Shown here in pieces: positions 1-9,009 of a stretch of 64,000 nt of DNA. The stretch is from the NCBI GenBank assembly GCA_938001865.1, contig CALLAW010000008.1:61131-125130 (forward strand), in the 5' to 3' direction. Below the pieces are notes generated by a model that was not told where the DNA came from, searched no databases, and was given only the letters and a program-made list of their open reading frames with translations. Both the position numbers and the translations under genes were made by a program. The DNA comes from an uncultured Saprospiraceae bacterium (GTDB lineage: Bacteria > Bacteroidota > Bacteroidia > Chitinophagales > Saprospiraceae). The stretch's first letter is position 1, and each line of letters starts with the position of its first letter.

Positions 1-473
1 GTGTCTTTGACTGGCATCCATGTTATAGCTCTTACAAACAGTGAAGCACCGTATGAGAGGATCAATCTATCCATTGGCCAGTCTTTGATACCTCCCCCTT
101 TGATATAACGGCTCCCTACTGCGACATCTGCACCTTGCTTACAAGCTTGTATAAGGTACGGTACCTTACTGGGTTCATGGCTGAAGTCTGCATCCATCTC
201 TATGAGATAATCATACTTATGCTCGATGCCGTACTTAAATCCGGTAATATATGCAGTACCCAATCCTGATTTTTGTGGACGTTGGATGAGTGCTATCCTC
301 TCTTGATATTCTTGTTGGAGTTCTTTGACAGCATCAGCTGTACCATCTGGTGAGCCATCATCTATCACTAAGATATGATACGATGTATTTTGACTCAATA
401 CGGCTTTGACAATGCCCTTGATGTTTTCAATTTCATTGTAGGTAGGAATGATTATGAGAGCCTTATCAGTCAT
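1..473 (-). CDS. Polyprenol-phosphate mannosyltransferase-like GT2 (partial, 3' end outside window)
   Basis: Translating the minus strand from the ATG whose complement is at 471-473 gives an open frame to the window edge (about 157 residues). It begins MTDKALIIIPTYNE and continues with IDDGSPDGTAD, RPQKSGLGTAY and the metal-binding EMDADFSHEP, which are the GT-A motifs of dolichyl/polyprenyl-phosphate beta-mannosyltransferases (DPM1 type). Such enzymes move a sugar from a nucleotide donor to a membrane polyprenyl phosphate on the cytoplasmic face, supplying glycans or lipoprotein glycosylation. VGSRYIKGGG near the edge is the usual next motif, so the frame is intact as far as it is seen. The C-terminal part, including any membrane segments, lies outside. 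It is separated by 90 bases from the end of the next minus-strand gene. Confidence 0.88.
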   Translation of the reverse strand, partial: MTDKALIIIPTYNEIENIKGIVKAVLSQNTSYHILVIDDGSPDGTADAVKELQQEYQERIALIQRPQKSGLGTAYITGFKYGIEHKYDYLIEMDADFSHEPSKVPYLIQACKQGADVAVGSRYIKGGGIKDWPMDRLILSYGASLFVRAITWMPVKD

Positions 474-563
474 TTTCTTAGAGTAAACAATCGCTTTCAG
501 TTATATAATAATGCTATTCTAAGTGAGATTATTGTCACATTTACCTAGAGTGTCACTCCCATC

Positions 564-2963
564 TTATTGGCTAATGACAGACATCGCTGCTTCGTAGACG
601 TCTGACACTTGAGGCTTAGTAAAATAGTCACCCTCACTCCCATAAGGCGGTCGATGATCTTTCGCTGTCAATGTAGCTGGCTTAGCATCGAGTGAAAAGT
701 AACCATTTTGCTCTTCGAGTATCTGTTGGAGTAAGTATGCTGATGCTCCTCCAGGGATGTCTTCGTCCACTATCAGTAGTCGGCTAGTCTTTGCTAGGGA
801 CTGCCCTATCATATGCTCAAGATCAAATGGTAGCAGAGTCTGTACATCTATAACTTCTGTTGAGATTCCATTCTCTGACAATTCTGCTGCTGCCTTAAGT
901 ACAATAGGGACACATGACCCATATGTCACAATGGTCAGATGATGACCAACAGTCAGGATATCAGGACTACCCAATGGCACTGTGTATGACCCAATATTAT
1001 CTGGCATTCGTTCTTTGAGTCTGTATGCGTTGAGTGGCTCTACGACGATTGCTGGATCAGTTGATTGTAGGAGGGTTTGATACATCCCTGCTGCTTGGAC
1101 AAAGTTGCGTGGCACGCAGATATGCATCCCTCTCAATGAGGAGAGTAACAAACTCATCTGAGATCCAGAGTGCCATATACCCTCGAGTCTATGCCCTCTA
1201 GTCCTGATGATCGCAGGTGCCATTTGTAATCCAGCAGATCGATATCTGAGTGAAGCTAAGTCATCAGTCAATGGTGATAAACCGTAGACGAGATAATCAA
1301 GGTACTGAATCTCAGCTATCGGTCTGAGTCCTCGCATAGCCATGCCTATTGCTTGCCCGATGATCGTCCACTCTCGTATTCCTGTATCAAATATTCGTTC
1401 TATCCCATACTTCTCCTGTAATCCAGCAAATCCTTGATTAACATCGCCAATATATCCAACATCTTCTCCAAAGGCATATGTGATCGGATTATTCTCAAAT
1501 GCCCGATCAAAGTAAGCATTGATCACCTCGTAACCAGCTACCTCCTTAGACTCCTCTGTAATCTGTGGCTGTATGATTGGCTGTGTAAGTGGACTACTAT
1601 CAGCATCTGAGTAGAGTTTAGTATTATAGTATTGCTTCCCTTCTGCCATTAGATCTTGTAAGAGATCCTGGAGTTGTGGGAGGAAGACATTACCCTCAGC
1701 ATCAGACTGTCTTTGACCTTCTCTGAGAAGTTTGATGAGCTCATGCTTCGTAGGCATGTACAGAGTATTGAGAGACTCTATCATCTTACTATAATTCCCA
1801 TCTGCCTTACAGATTTGTAGGATTTGTCTTTTGGTGGCTATGATAGGTGATTGGAAGTTATCCCATGCGATTTTTTTCTTAGCTCTTGCAAATGCGATTG
1901 CTGACTTATCTAATGCATCGATATCAGCTTGATCAGCGAGACCTGCATGCATCATCCACTGACCCATCTTGAGTATACAATCATTCTCTGCTTCCCACTG
2001 GAGTCTTTCTTGGTCCTTGTACCGCTCATGTGATCCCGAAGTACTATGTCCTTGCGGCTGTGTGAGCTCTTCGACATGGACGAGTACAGGCTTGTGTCTT
2101 AGTCTAGCTAAATGTGCAGCTTTCTCATAGGTAAGTTGTAGATCTATATAATCCCAACCATTGACAGTGAAGATATAGATGCCATCATCATCTTCATTGA
2201 TTTCAAATCCTCTAGCAGCTTTGGAGATACTTGCCTTTGTAGTCTGATACTTCTTGGGTACTGATATCCCATACCCATCATCCCACACTGAGATCACGAG
2301 AGGGACTTCCATCACTGTGGCTGCATTGAGAGTCTCCCAGAACACACCCTCTGAGGTACTTGCATCACCAATCGTCACGAATACTACTTCATCTCCATTA
2401 CCGAGATGTGGATACTTCTCTTGATAGAGTTCTTTGGATTCTCTGATCTTCTTAGATGTAAGTGCTAGACCTAGAGCTCTAGCCATCTGACCTCCAGTAG
2501 ATGAGGTGTCGGAGGAGATATTGTACCGATTCTTAAGATCTAACATCTGATCATTCTCATCGATAAATGGTGTAGCAAAGTGGCTATTCATCTGTCTGCC
2601 ACCAGAGAAAGGATCATGTGCTACATCTGCATAGAGCTGAGCAAGACAGTCCTGTACTGTACACTCACCCAATCCCATGACAAGAGTCTGATCACGGTAA
2701 TATCCCGACCTGAAATCCCCTTTGGCGAAGTGTCTGGCAAGTACGATCTGTGGCAGTTCTTTGCCATCTCCTGTGATGCCAAACTTTGCTTTGCCGTTGA
2801 GTACTTCCTTACGAGAGATGACAGAGACTTCTCGGCTGACCTTACAGATCCAGTAATCCTTACATACGGACTTCCTATACTCATCAAGAGTAGCATCCCC
2901 ACTAAGAGGAATATACGAGAGGTCGTCAAAGTTATACGAGTCGATCTCTTGCGAGAAGGTCAT
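564..2963 (-). CDS. Fused thiamine-diphosphate dehydrogenase E1 (alpha + beta), 2-oxoacid dehydrogenase complex
   Basis: About 799 residues joining both halves of an E1 component. The alpha half (roughly 1-370) carries the ThDP motif starting GDAST and ending in DDGYGIS, plus GHSTSGSHERY. A linker follows, then the beta half (about 470-799) with FGEDVGY, a GIREWTIIGQAIG stretch, RTRGHRLEGIWHSG and the transketolase C-terminal domain (TYGSCVPIVLKAA). The reaction is oxidative decarboxylation of a 2-oxoacid (pyruvate or branched-chain) and acyl transfer to the lipoyl domain of E2. Fused E1 of this kind is widespread in Bacteroidota. The open frame extends to 3002, but the start at 2963 (MTFSQEIDSY) is preferred because a TATTTTTG -7 element lies at 2980-2987, inside the longer frame. 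Substrate cannot be told from sequence; no E2 or E3 gene is nearby. Confidence 0.9.
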   Translation of the reverse strand: MTFSQEIDSYNFDDLSYIPLSGDATLDEYRKSVCKDYWICKVSREVSVISRKEVLNGKAKFGITGDGKELPQIVLARHFAKGDFRSGYYRDQTLVMGLGECTVQDCLAQLYADVAHDPFSGGRQMNSHFATPFIDENDQMLDLKNRYNISSDTSSTGGQMARALGLALTSKKIRESKELYQEKYPHLGNGDEVVFVTIGDASTSEGVFWETLNAATVMEVPLVISVWDDGYGISVPKKYQTTKASISKAARGFEINEDDDGIYIFTVNGWDYIDLQLTYEKAAHLARLRHKPVLVHVEELTQPQGHSTSGSHERYKDQERLQWEAENDCILKMGQWMMHAGLADQADIDALDKSAIAFARAKKKIAWDNFQSPIIATKRQILQICKADGNYSKMIESLNTLYMPTKHELIKLLREGQRQSDAEGNVFLPQLQDLLQDLMAEGKQYYNTKLYSDADSSPLTQPIIQPQITEESKEVAGYEVINAYFDRAFENNPITYAFGEDVGYIGDVNQGFAGLQEKYGIERIFDTGIREWTIIGQAIGMAMRGLRPIAEIQYLDYLVYGLSPLTDDLASLRYRSAGLQMAPAIIRTRGHRLEGIWHSGSQMSLLLSSLRGMHICVPRNFVQAAGMYQTLLQSTDPAIVVEPLNAYRLKERMPDNIGSYTVPLGSPDILTVGHHLTIVTYGSCVPIVLKAAAELSENGISTEVIDVQTLLPFDLEHMIGQSLAKTSRLLIVDEDIPGGASAYLLQQILEEQNGYFSLDAKPATLTAKDHRPPYGSEGDYFTKPQVSDVYEAAMSVISQ

Positions 2964-2979
2964 GGTTGATTTCACAACA

Positions 2980-2987
2980 CAAAAATA
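2980..2987 (-). promoter_or_regulatory. -7 promoter element (TATTTTTG) for the E1 fusion gene
   Basis: Reading the minus strand gives TATTTTTG, an exact match to the Bacteroidota TAnnTTTG element, 16 bases before the ATG at 2963. No well-spaced TTG -33 element is visible. The very short leader implied supports the 2963 start. Confidence 0.5.
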
Positions 2988-3002
2988 GACGGGTAAGATC
3001 AA

Positions 3003-3369
3003 ATATTGGAATACCGAAGCCTTTAATTTTCAACATTGATCAGAATCATTCACTTCCCCTGCGATTCAAGGTATTTGCAATGCCACTTTCACAATCAATC
3101 ACAATGTATAATCAGTAGAGACGAATGTAAAATTATCGCCCTGCAAATCAACCATTTAGCTCCGACTACACGCTACACAATTCCGATCAATATTATTAAA
3201 CCCTTAGACTATACTTGGAGTAACACATTTCTCAGTATCGTCATTAACTAAATATTAAAATTTCATTACAAGTAAATTTAGAAGATTTAATTTAACTTTG
3301 TCATGTGAATGAGCTAGGAGAGTTTAACCAGCACATCATAGCGTATATAACTGTAACTAAATAAAAATC
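3003..3369. other. Intergenic region with promoter for the DUF1573 gene
   Basis: AT-rich spacer between divergent genes. It holds TAACTTTG at 3293-3300, an exact TAnnTTTG -7 element on the plus strand about 70 bases before the ATG at 3370. A small reading frame at 3036-3251 has no family resemblance and non-coding-like composition, so it is not called. Confidence 0.5.
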
Positions 3370-3825
3370 ATGAAAAACATTATTACATTACTCTTATTGA
3401 GTTTTACATCAGCATTTTTGATTGCACAGGCTGAAATGACTGAACCAGCTAAAGAGGGAGGACCTATCATGACATTCGAAACGATGGACGTTGATTATGG
3501 GACTATCAAGCAACATGGAGAACCACTCAGAGTATTGAACTTTACGAATACAGGTGACGAGCCACTCATTATCAAGAATTGTAAAGGAAGCTGTGGGTGT
3601 ACTGTGCCAGAGTGGCCAAAAGAGCCAATCATGCCTGGTGAAGAGGCTACAATCGAAATTAGATATGCAACTAACAGACTTGGAAAAATCAACAAGACTG
3701 TAAAAATAACAACAAATGAAGGTGATGTACCACACGTAATCAGAGTGCTTGGTAATATCCTTAAAGAAGAAGAAGAGCAAAGTGTGCCAACCTCAGAGCC
3801 AAGTATGCTCGATGGTGGTGAATAA
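3370..3825 (+). CDS. DUF1573 domain secreted protein
   Basis: The 151-residue product begins with a clear signal peptide (MKNIITLLLLSFTSAFLIAQ) and then a single DUF1573 domain. Typical features are FETMDVDYGTIKQHGEP near residue 36, FTNTGDEPLIIKNC and the SCGCTVPEWPKEPI cysteine motif (CKGSCGCT), followed by PGEEATIEIRYAT. DUF1573 proteins adopt an immunoglobulin/ASH-like beta sandwich and are abundant exported proteins in Bacteroidota; their role is unknown. The C-terminal tail is acidic and glutamate-rich, perhaps disordered. It is a single-gene transcript: a TAnnTTTG element lies upstream and a strong hairpin terminator follows 31 bases after the stop. Confidence 0.92.
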   Translation: MKNIITLLLLSFTSAFLIAQAEMTEPAKEGGPIMTFETMDVDYGTIKQHGEPLRVLNFTNTGDEPLIIKNCKGSCGCTVPEWPKEPIMPGEEATIEIRYATNRLGKINKTVKITTNEGDVPHVIRVLGNILKEEEEQSVPTSEPSMLDGGE

Positions 3826-3856
3826 GACCAAGCACAATTTCTAAAAAATCTATACT

Positions 3857-3892
3857 AAAAGCCTTCAGCTCTGCTGAGGGCTTTTATTTTTG
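3857..3892 (+). terminator. Rho-independent terminator after DUF1573 gene
   Basis: A 13-base-pair stem (3857-3869 with 3873-3885, one G:T pair) has a three-base loop, and a T-rich tract follows to about 3892. Confidence 0.85.
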
Positions 3893-3991
3893 TATGATCA
3901 ATCGACTTGACATCAATGTGAGTAAAGGAATATAGAATCAAACCTTATAATTGCCCACTCACTTTCCGCTTACTACAACTTGACAATACTT

Positions 3992-4750
3992 ATGCTGATC
4001 CTACTCTCTCCTACTAAGACGATGAATCTCTCTAGTGAGACTGAGTCATACGGTACACAACCTGAGCTCATCACTCAGGCTCACACTCTCATCAATAAAC
4101 TCAAGAAGCTGAGTGAAGGTGATGTCGCTAAGTTGATGACCATGAGTGAGTCGATTACAGCGAAGTCAAGAGCTGAGTACCAATCCTATAGCCTCACACC
4201 ATCTGACTCAGCGGTAAGCAGCGCAGTACTCACATACTCAGGAGAAGCCTATCGAGCCATGCAAGCTACTGACTGGAGTGAAACTACCCGGACATTTGCT
4301 GACAAGCATCTCCGTATCCTCTCTGGGCTCTATGGAATGCTCCGACCTAGTGATGGCATCCAACCATATCGATTAGAGATGGCAGCTAAGATTAAGCCCT
4401 ATCTAGGTGAGACCCTCTATCAATATTGGTCAGATACTCTTACACTCAAGGTAAATGCAATACTCTCACAACAAGAGAATCCAATCTTGATCAACCTCGC
4501 ATCTAAAGAATATAGTAAGGTCATAACCAAGGCACTCAAGTATCCTTTGATTAACTTAGAGTTCAAAGAAAACCGAAATGGAAAACTCAAAGTAATCTCA
4601 TTCAATGCGAAGCAAGCAAGAGGGAGGATGACAGACTACATTATGAGCAACCAAATTGACTCAATCCAAGGAATCAAGAAATTTGATAGAGATGATTATA
4701 CACTCCATCCCAAGAGTACTGACACTCACCTTCTCTTCGTAAGGAATTGA
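3992..4750 (+). CDS. yaaA: Peroxide stress protein YaaA (UPF0246)
   Basis: The 252-residue product begins MLILLSPTKTMNL, matching the conserved start of E. coli YaaA (MLILISPAKT). Other family signatures are ILSGLYGMLRPSDGIQPYRLEM (written here only in part: LSGLYGMLRP), NLASKEYSKV, FKENRNGKLKVIS and the terminal GIKKFDRDDY. YaaA binds DNA and lowers intracellular free iron during hydrogen peroxide stress, limiting Fenton damage. The open frame begins at a TTG at 3980, but the internal ATG at 3992 fits the family start exactly. The gene stands between a terminator and an unrelated exported protein 34 bases downstream. Confidence 0.94.
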   Translation: MLILLSPTKTMNLSSETESYGTQPELITQAHTLINKLKKLSEGDVAKLMTMSESITAKSRAEYQSYSLTPSDSAVSSAVLTYSGEAYRAMQATDWSETTRTFADKHLRILSGLYGMLRPSDGIQPYRLEMAAKIKPYLGETLYQYWSDTLTLKVNAILSQQENPILINLASKEYSKVITKALKYPLINLEFKENRNGKLKVISFNAKQARGRMTDYIMSNQIDSIQGIKKFDRDDYTLHPKSTDTHLLFVRN

Positions 4751-4784
4751 TAATCAATATTGTATATATAATTAAATTACCACA

Positions 4785-6344
4785 ATGTTACATAGACTCT
4801 TCAAGATTGGAATAATAGTCTTGACATTTGGGTTGATGACAGTATTATCTGCTCAGTCTGACTCGGACATCTTCACAGAGAGTGCTGACCTCTTAGATCA
4901 ATATAGAGATGGACTCCTCCTCAATTATGCAGGTCTTGCAAGCATCCAACCTGATCTGAGTCGCATCCTGAGAACACTCGAATCAGGAGAGGGTCTGACT
5001 ACTGAAAATAGACTTGGCTATCACTGCCTTGGGTATAACCTGAAAGTCATCACCAGCATACTAGACCGATATCCGCTGCAGTCAGTGAACCAAATCCCAC
5101 AATTCTTTGAGCAAGAGGTGACAATTGACGGAGAGCTATATACTCTTCAGAGTCTCGAGCAGATGTTAGTCAGTGAGTATCAGCATGGGGCTATCCACTT
5201 CCTCCTTATCAAAGGCACTAAGAGTAGTCCTAGCCTACCGATCCATGACCTCATCAGATCAGACAAAGCGTCTCTTGACAGTGTACTCAAGGCAGTACTT
5301 AACAATAGGGAGTTCACCTACGTCTACCAACCTACACAACTCATCAATCTGTCATCAATATTTGACTGGTATAGTGATGATTTTGGTGGGATAGACAGAG
5401 TAGTAGCATTGATCGAGAACTCTAATATCATTTCGCTTGACGGTTATGCTGTCGAATTTGACAAGTACGATTGGACACTTAATGATATCAAGAATGGAGT
5501 TCGTACCAGATACTACCCTACAAGACTATTGACCAAAAGCGAGGTGGAGTTTCAGCTCTTTGAAAACTATTATACACAGGTAGATCCAAACCAGAGCTTT
5601 GGCTTTGATCTGAGATCAAGCTTTTTCAATCAGAATATCTCTCTCTTGTTTGGGAGCAATCGCAATATCAATTGGGGAGTCTTCTTGCGGATGCGATCAG
5701 TCAATGTCACTCTCAATCGGAGCATAGGTACCTACTTTAGCGGCATCCAATTTTTCAACGATCAGAAGTTTGTAACGAATGGAATAGAGACTTACCGAAG
5801 ATTTGGGATTACAGCATTCGGACCACAAGTCAAATATCGGCCTACATTCAACCTCAGAGGTAATAGTTTGATAATCCATACACTCTCACTGCCTATTGGC
5901 AAAGCATTAGAGGGCAACTCGACACTAGGATTCCTTGACTGGGCTGGTTACACTCTGACCAATAAGTGGCTGTATGATCGCGATCTCGATAGTAAGCGTA
6001 ATATCCTTTTCGATATTGGGTTCAATGTCGAAAATATTGATCGAAGGATTTTTGCAAAGCAAGGGGGGTATGTCGTACTCTCTACCCCTGCAATGATAGT
6101 CTACCATTACTTCCCTGCTCCTAAGTGGACACTCTACGGACTTGCTCAGATAGTCCCCAGATTGGCTCTTCAAAATTATGGGACAGTACAATCTGATTTC
6201 GTCCCATTGGGTCAAGTTGGTGGTGGGATTAAGCGATTTGTATCAGACCTTGTAGAATTGGAGCTACTCATCACACAGTTCTTCGGAGGTACCATCCGGC
6301 GAAATGCCCAGACTGTCAACATAGGGATGAGATATAACTACTAG
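4785..6344 (+). CDS. Exported protein of unknown function, C-terminal beta-barrel-like half
   Basis: I do not recognise this 519-residue protein. Residues 1-23 form a signal peptide (MLHRLFKIGIIVLTFGLMTV...LSAQ). The first half (about 30-250) is mixed alpha/beta and soluble-looking. From about residue 265 the pattern changes to alternating hydrophobic/polar strands with many Tyr, Phe, Asn and Gly (FGFDLRSSFFNQNISLLFGS and onwards), and the chain ends in NIGMRYNY, an aromatic terminal strand as in outer-membrane barrels. An outer-membrane location is therefore inferred. It follows yaaA by 34 bases on the same strand and might be co-transcribed, but nothing links the functions. Confidence 0.75.
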   Translation: MLHRLFKIGIIVLTFGLMTVLSAQSDSDIFTESADLLDQYRDGLLLNYAGLASIQPDLSRILRTLESGEGLTTENRLGYHCLGYNLKVITSILDRYPLQSVNQIPQFFEQEVTIDGELYTLQSLEQMLVSEYQHGAIHFLLIKGTKSSPSLPIHDLIRSDKASLDSVLKAVLNNREFTYVYQPTQLINLSSIFDWYSDDFGGIDRVVALIENSNIISLDGYAVEFDKYDWTLNDIKNGVRTRYYPTRLLTKSEVEFQLFENYYTQVDPNQSFGFDLRSSFFNQNISLLFGSNRNINWGVFLRMRSVNVTLNRSIGTYFSGIQFFNDQKFVTNGIETYRRFGITAFGPQVKYRPTFNLRGNSLIIHTLSLPIGKALEGNSTLGFLDWAGYTLTNKWLYDRDLDSKRNILFDIGFNVENIDRRIFAKQGGYVVLSTPAMIVYHYFPAPKWTLYGLAQIVPRLALQNYGTVQSDFVPLGQVGGGIKRFVSDLVELELLITQFFGGTIRRNAQTVNIGMRYNY

Positions 6345-6721
6345 ACAATCAATGCATTACAGTGAAATACATCTAACTAAGAGTCACCCTTACTCACCAG
6401 ATAAATCATATATACAAATAAAAAATGTCAAAAACATATTAAAATAAATTGTAATATGTAATTCATTACTTATGTTTGTATCGCGATATTAACCTATCGT
6501 AAGTAGTTTTCTTTTTAAGACCCTTTGAGTATTGGTATACAATGTTAAATATTGAGGTCATTCCAAAAACCAAATAATATTACGATATTATTGTTTTGAT
6601 TTCCTAACATTGTATACCTTACTTTTATGATGAAAGTCAATTGGTACACAAGTCTTATCCGAAAATTCCCAAAAAGAGAAAGGTAGAGATTCCACTCTTT
6701 ATAGAAAACTCACTCTCAGGT
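6345..6721 (+). promoter_or_regulatory. Promoter and structured leader upstream of the K+ channel gene
   Basis: A well-formed Bacteroidota promoter is present: TTG at 6449-6451, 19-base spacer, TATGTTTG at 6471-6478. An inverted repeat, ACATATTA at 6434-6441 and TAATATGT at 6452-6459, straddles the -33 box like an operator. The predicted leader then contains a perfect 14-base inverted repeat (6534-6547 with 6605-6618) enclosing a second perfect 8-base hairpin (6573-6580 with 6585-6592). No reading frame of note is present. Confidence 0.6.
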
Positions 6722-7564
6722 ATGCACTCTCTAGATAGCAGTCAACAACTTAAGGACAAATTGCACGAGATCATTTTCGAGGCAGATACTCGAGAAGGGA
6801 AGCGATTTGATGTAATATTGATAATCTTGATTGTATTATCAGTCCTTGCAGTCATGCTAGAGACCGTACCATCGTTAGAGGAGAGATTTGGCAATACATT
6901 TTTTTACCTAGAGTGGTTCTTTACGGTCATATTTACCTTTGAGTATATCCTGCGGTTATTGATCGTCAATAAGCCTATGAAGTATGCTAAGAGCTTCTAT
7001 GGTGTTGTTGACTTGATTTCAATTATCCCTGCATTCTTATCCATATTCATTGTTGGTTCGCAATCTTTGTTGGTGATTAGAGCCTTGAGATTGCTGAGGA
7101 TATTCAGGATATTCAAGCTGGCTGGTCATTTCCGTCAAGGACTTGTCATATTGAGAGCATTGCGTAATAGTATCCCTAAGATTTCGGTCTTTTTGTTTGC
7201 TATCCTACTGATAACTATGATCTTCGGGTCTGTGATGTACTTGATAGAGACAGATTCGGGAGGAGGATTTGACTCGATACCTCGATCTATTTATTGGGCC
7301 ATTGTCACGCTTACTACAGTTGGTTATGGGGATATAAGTCCTCAGACTAATATTGGACAATTCATCGCAGCGATCGTCATGATACTGGGTTATGCAGTAA
7401 TCGCTGTACCTACAGGCATCGTCACCAACGAGCTCTTAAACGACAAAATCAATACAGTAAGCATCAATACACAACATTGCCAATCATGCTCCAAAGATGG
7501 ACATGATGATGATGCTAACCACTGTAAGTATTGTGGACACCAACTCCACAGACGGATAGACTAG
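6722..7564 (+). CDS. Voltage-gated potassium channel (Kv-type ion transporter)
   Basis: A six-transmembrane channel of about 280 residues. It starts near the conserved LHEIIFEADTREGKRFD segment, then S1-S3, an S4 helix with regularly spaced arginines (RALRLLRIFRIFK), S5, the pore loop with selectivity filter TTVGYGD, and S6. The C-terminus carries two CxxC pairs (CQSCSKDG and CKYCGHQL), a small zinc-ribbon-like tail common in bacterial members of this family. The product is expected to conduct K+ across the inner membrane in response to voltage. The frame is open from a TTG at 6641; the ATG at 6722 is preferred because homologues begin just before LHEIIFEADT. The leader upstream is unusually structured. 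Confidence 0.9.
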   Translation: MHSLDSSQQLKDKLHEIIFEADTREGKRFDVILIILIVLSVLAVMLETVPSLEERFGNTFFYLEWFFTVIFTFEYILRLLIVNKPMKYAKSFYGVVDLISIIPAFLSIFIVGSQSLLVIRALRLLRIFRIFKLAGHFRQGLVILRALRNSIPKISVFLFAILLITMIFGSVMYLIETDSGGGFDSIPRSIYWAIVTLTTVGYGDISPQTNIGQFIAAIVMILGYAVIAVPTGIVTNELLNDKINTVSINTQHCQSCSKDGHDDDANHCKYCGHQLHRRID

Positions 7565-7595
7565 ATTACTCAGACTGTGAAGAGAGAGATATTAA

Positions 7596-8012
7596 CTATC
7601 CAGGAAGCCTCAACACATGGAACATCCGTCGGATAGAGTACCTTCCAGATCCATTAGCAATGAGTAGGCACAGGGCCCCACAGTATGCAAGAGTACGCAT
7701 GAAATCAAGAGCTTGTACACGTTGTACTTGAGGCGGATCATTCCAAAATGAATAGACGATAAATGAATATGGCAGCCAATAACAAAGCAACATCAAAGCG
7801 CCTACTCTAGAGTTATATCCTAGTAAGACCAAAATTCCGCCAATCAGTAAGCATATGATCGAGGCAACTAAGATCAGATTGAGAGATTGATCAAGATTGT
7901 AGAGCTGCATTGTCTCTTTAGTCTCTTTGAAGAACACAATAGAATCTATGGCTTCAAAGATTGAAATCATACCAATCAAGAACCTACCGATAAGATCAAA
8001 TGTACTCTTCAT
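7596..8012 (-). CDS. DoxX-family membrane protein
   Basis: The 138-residue protein has four predicted membrane helices: an N-terminal one (LIGRFLIGMISIFEAID), two in the centre (LILVASIICLLIGGILVLLG and SRVGALMLLCYWLPYSFIVYS) and one near the C-terminus (LAYCGALCLLIANGSGRYS). The layout and the GR..IG start with a central GG.LVLLG turn are those of DoxX/SURF4-like proteins, whose biochemical role is mostly undefined, some being linked to redox or thiosulfate metabolism. It is convergent with the channel gene. A TACATTTG -7 element (complement at 8040-8047) lies 28 bases before the ATG. Confidence 0.8.
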   Translation of the reverse strand: MKSTFDLIGRFLIGMISIFEAIDSIVFFKETKETMQLYNLDQSLNLILVASIICLLIGGILVLLGYNSRVGALMLLCYWLPYSFIVYSFWNDPPQVQRVQALDFMRTLAYCGALCLLIANGSGRYSIRRMFHVLRLPG

Positions 8013-8039
8013 ATAGTTATTGTTACTCTAGATGGATCG

Positions 8040-8047
8040 CAAATGTA
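8040..8047 (-). promoter_or_regulatory. -7 element (TACATTTG) for the DoxX gene
   Basis: Exact TAnnTTTG match on the minus strand, 28 bases before the start at 8012. No convincing -33 TTG at normal spacing. Confidence 0.45.
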
Positions 8048-8122
8048 TTTCAAAATCCCGTTAATTTACGAATCTAGTAATAAATGTCTCAACGATCTCT
8101 ACCTTTAGATCAAAATTGAAAA

Positions 8123-8968
8123 ATGTCAAAAAGACCAATTTTATTTACAGTAATTGGGACTATAATCAATATCCTTGGTGCTATCTCGCCAAAGTTAGGG
8201 GCTAGATGTGCTCTCTACCTCTTCCAAAGCCCTCGGGGCAAAAAACTGAAAGAATCAGAGATCCAATATCTCGAATCTGCAAGGTTTAATGTCCCTAATG
8301 GTCAGCCCATGATCTCATATTACAAATGGGGGGAACATAATAGATCTCTCTTGCTCAACCATGGCTGGGAGAGTAGCGCCATCCGATGGAAACCATACAT
8401 CGGCAAGCTCAATGACCTTGGATATAGCGTAATCGCAATAGATGCCCCTAGTCATGGTCTATCTAAGCACAATAAGTTCAATGCTTACCTCTATTCGCTA
8501 GCTCTCTATCCTCTGATCCAGCACTGCCAACCTGAGATTGTCATTGGACATAGTATTGGAGGATTTGTCTCAGTATTGACTGGCGCTGAGCAACCTCAAT
8601 ACCAACCCAATCGATATATCTTACTTGCTCCCAATAATAAGATCAAAGATACATTCGCCACTTACCAATCACTACTTGGCATGACTGATAGAGTGATGTC
8701 TGTAGCTATAGAGATGGTTAAAGACATGACTCCTGAAGGTCACGCTGTGGAGTATTTCGAATCAGAAAAACTGATCAAAAGCATTCCAGTTCCGATCGAT
8801 ATCATCCACGATAAGCAAGATCGCTTACTTCCATTTAGCGAAAGCAAAAGGCTCGAGGAAATGTATGATAATGTCACTCTTCACGAGACTGATGGATATG
8901 GACATCGGCTGAGGTCACTTGATATCGTTACTCAGGTCGTGTCACTGGTAGAGAATCATAGTGCTTGA
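8123..8968 (+). CDS. Alpha/beta hydrolase
   Basis: The 281-residue protein has the alpha/beta-hydrolase order of motifs: oxyanion-side LLNHGWESSAIRW, AIDAPSHGLSKHN, nucleophile elbow GHSIGG (Ser), acid DKQDRLLPF (Asp) and the histidine in GYGHR near the C-terminus, so the catalytic triad is complete. A short hydrophobic N-terminus (LFTVIGTIINILGAISPKLG) could be a membrane anchor. The substrate is unknown; relatives are esterases or lipases of small molecules. It is divergent from the DoxX gene (110 bases apart) and convergent with the deacetylase gene. Confidence 0.88.
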   Translation: MSKRPILFTVIGTIINILGAISPKLGARCALYLFQSPRGKKLKESEIQYLESARFNVPNGQPMISYYKWGEHNRSLLLNHGWESSAIRWKPYIGKLNDLGYSVIAIDAPSHGLSKHNKFNAYLYSLALYPLIQHCQPEIVIGHSIGGFVSVLTGAEQPQYQPNRYILLAPNNKIKDTFATYQSLLGMTDRVMSVAIEMVKDMTPEGHAVEYFESEKLIKSIPVPIDIIHDKQDRLLPFSESKRLEEMYDNVTLHETDGYGHRLRSLDIVTQVVSLVENHSA

Positions 8969-9009
8969 GATGGACTGACAGTGAATACGAGAAGATTAGC
9001 CCAGAAAAT

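Noticed and set aside
3036..3251. Plus-strand 71-residue frame between E1 and DUF1573
   Set aside because: No family resemblance, no start signals, and composition like the intergenic sequence around it.
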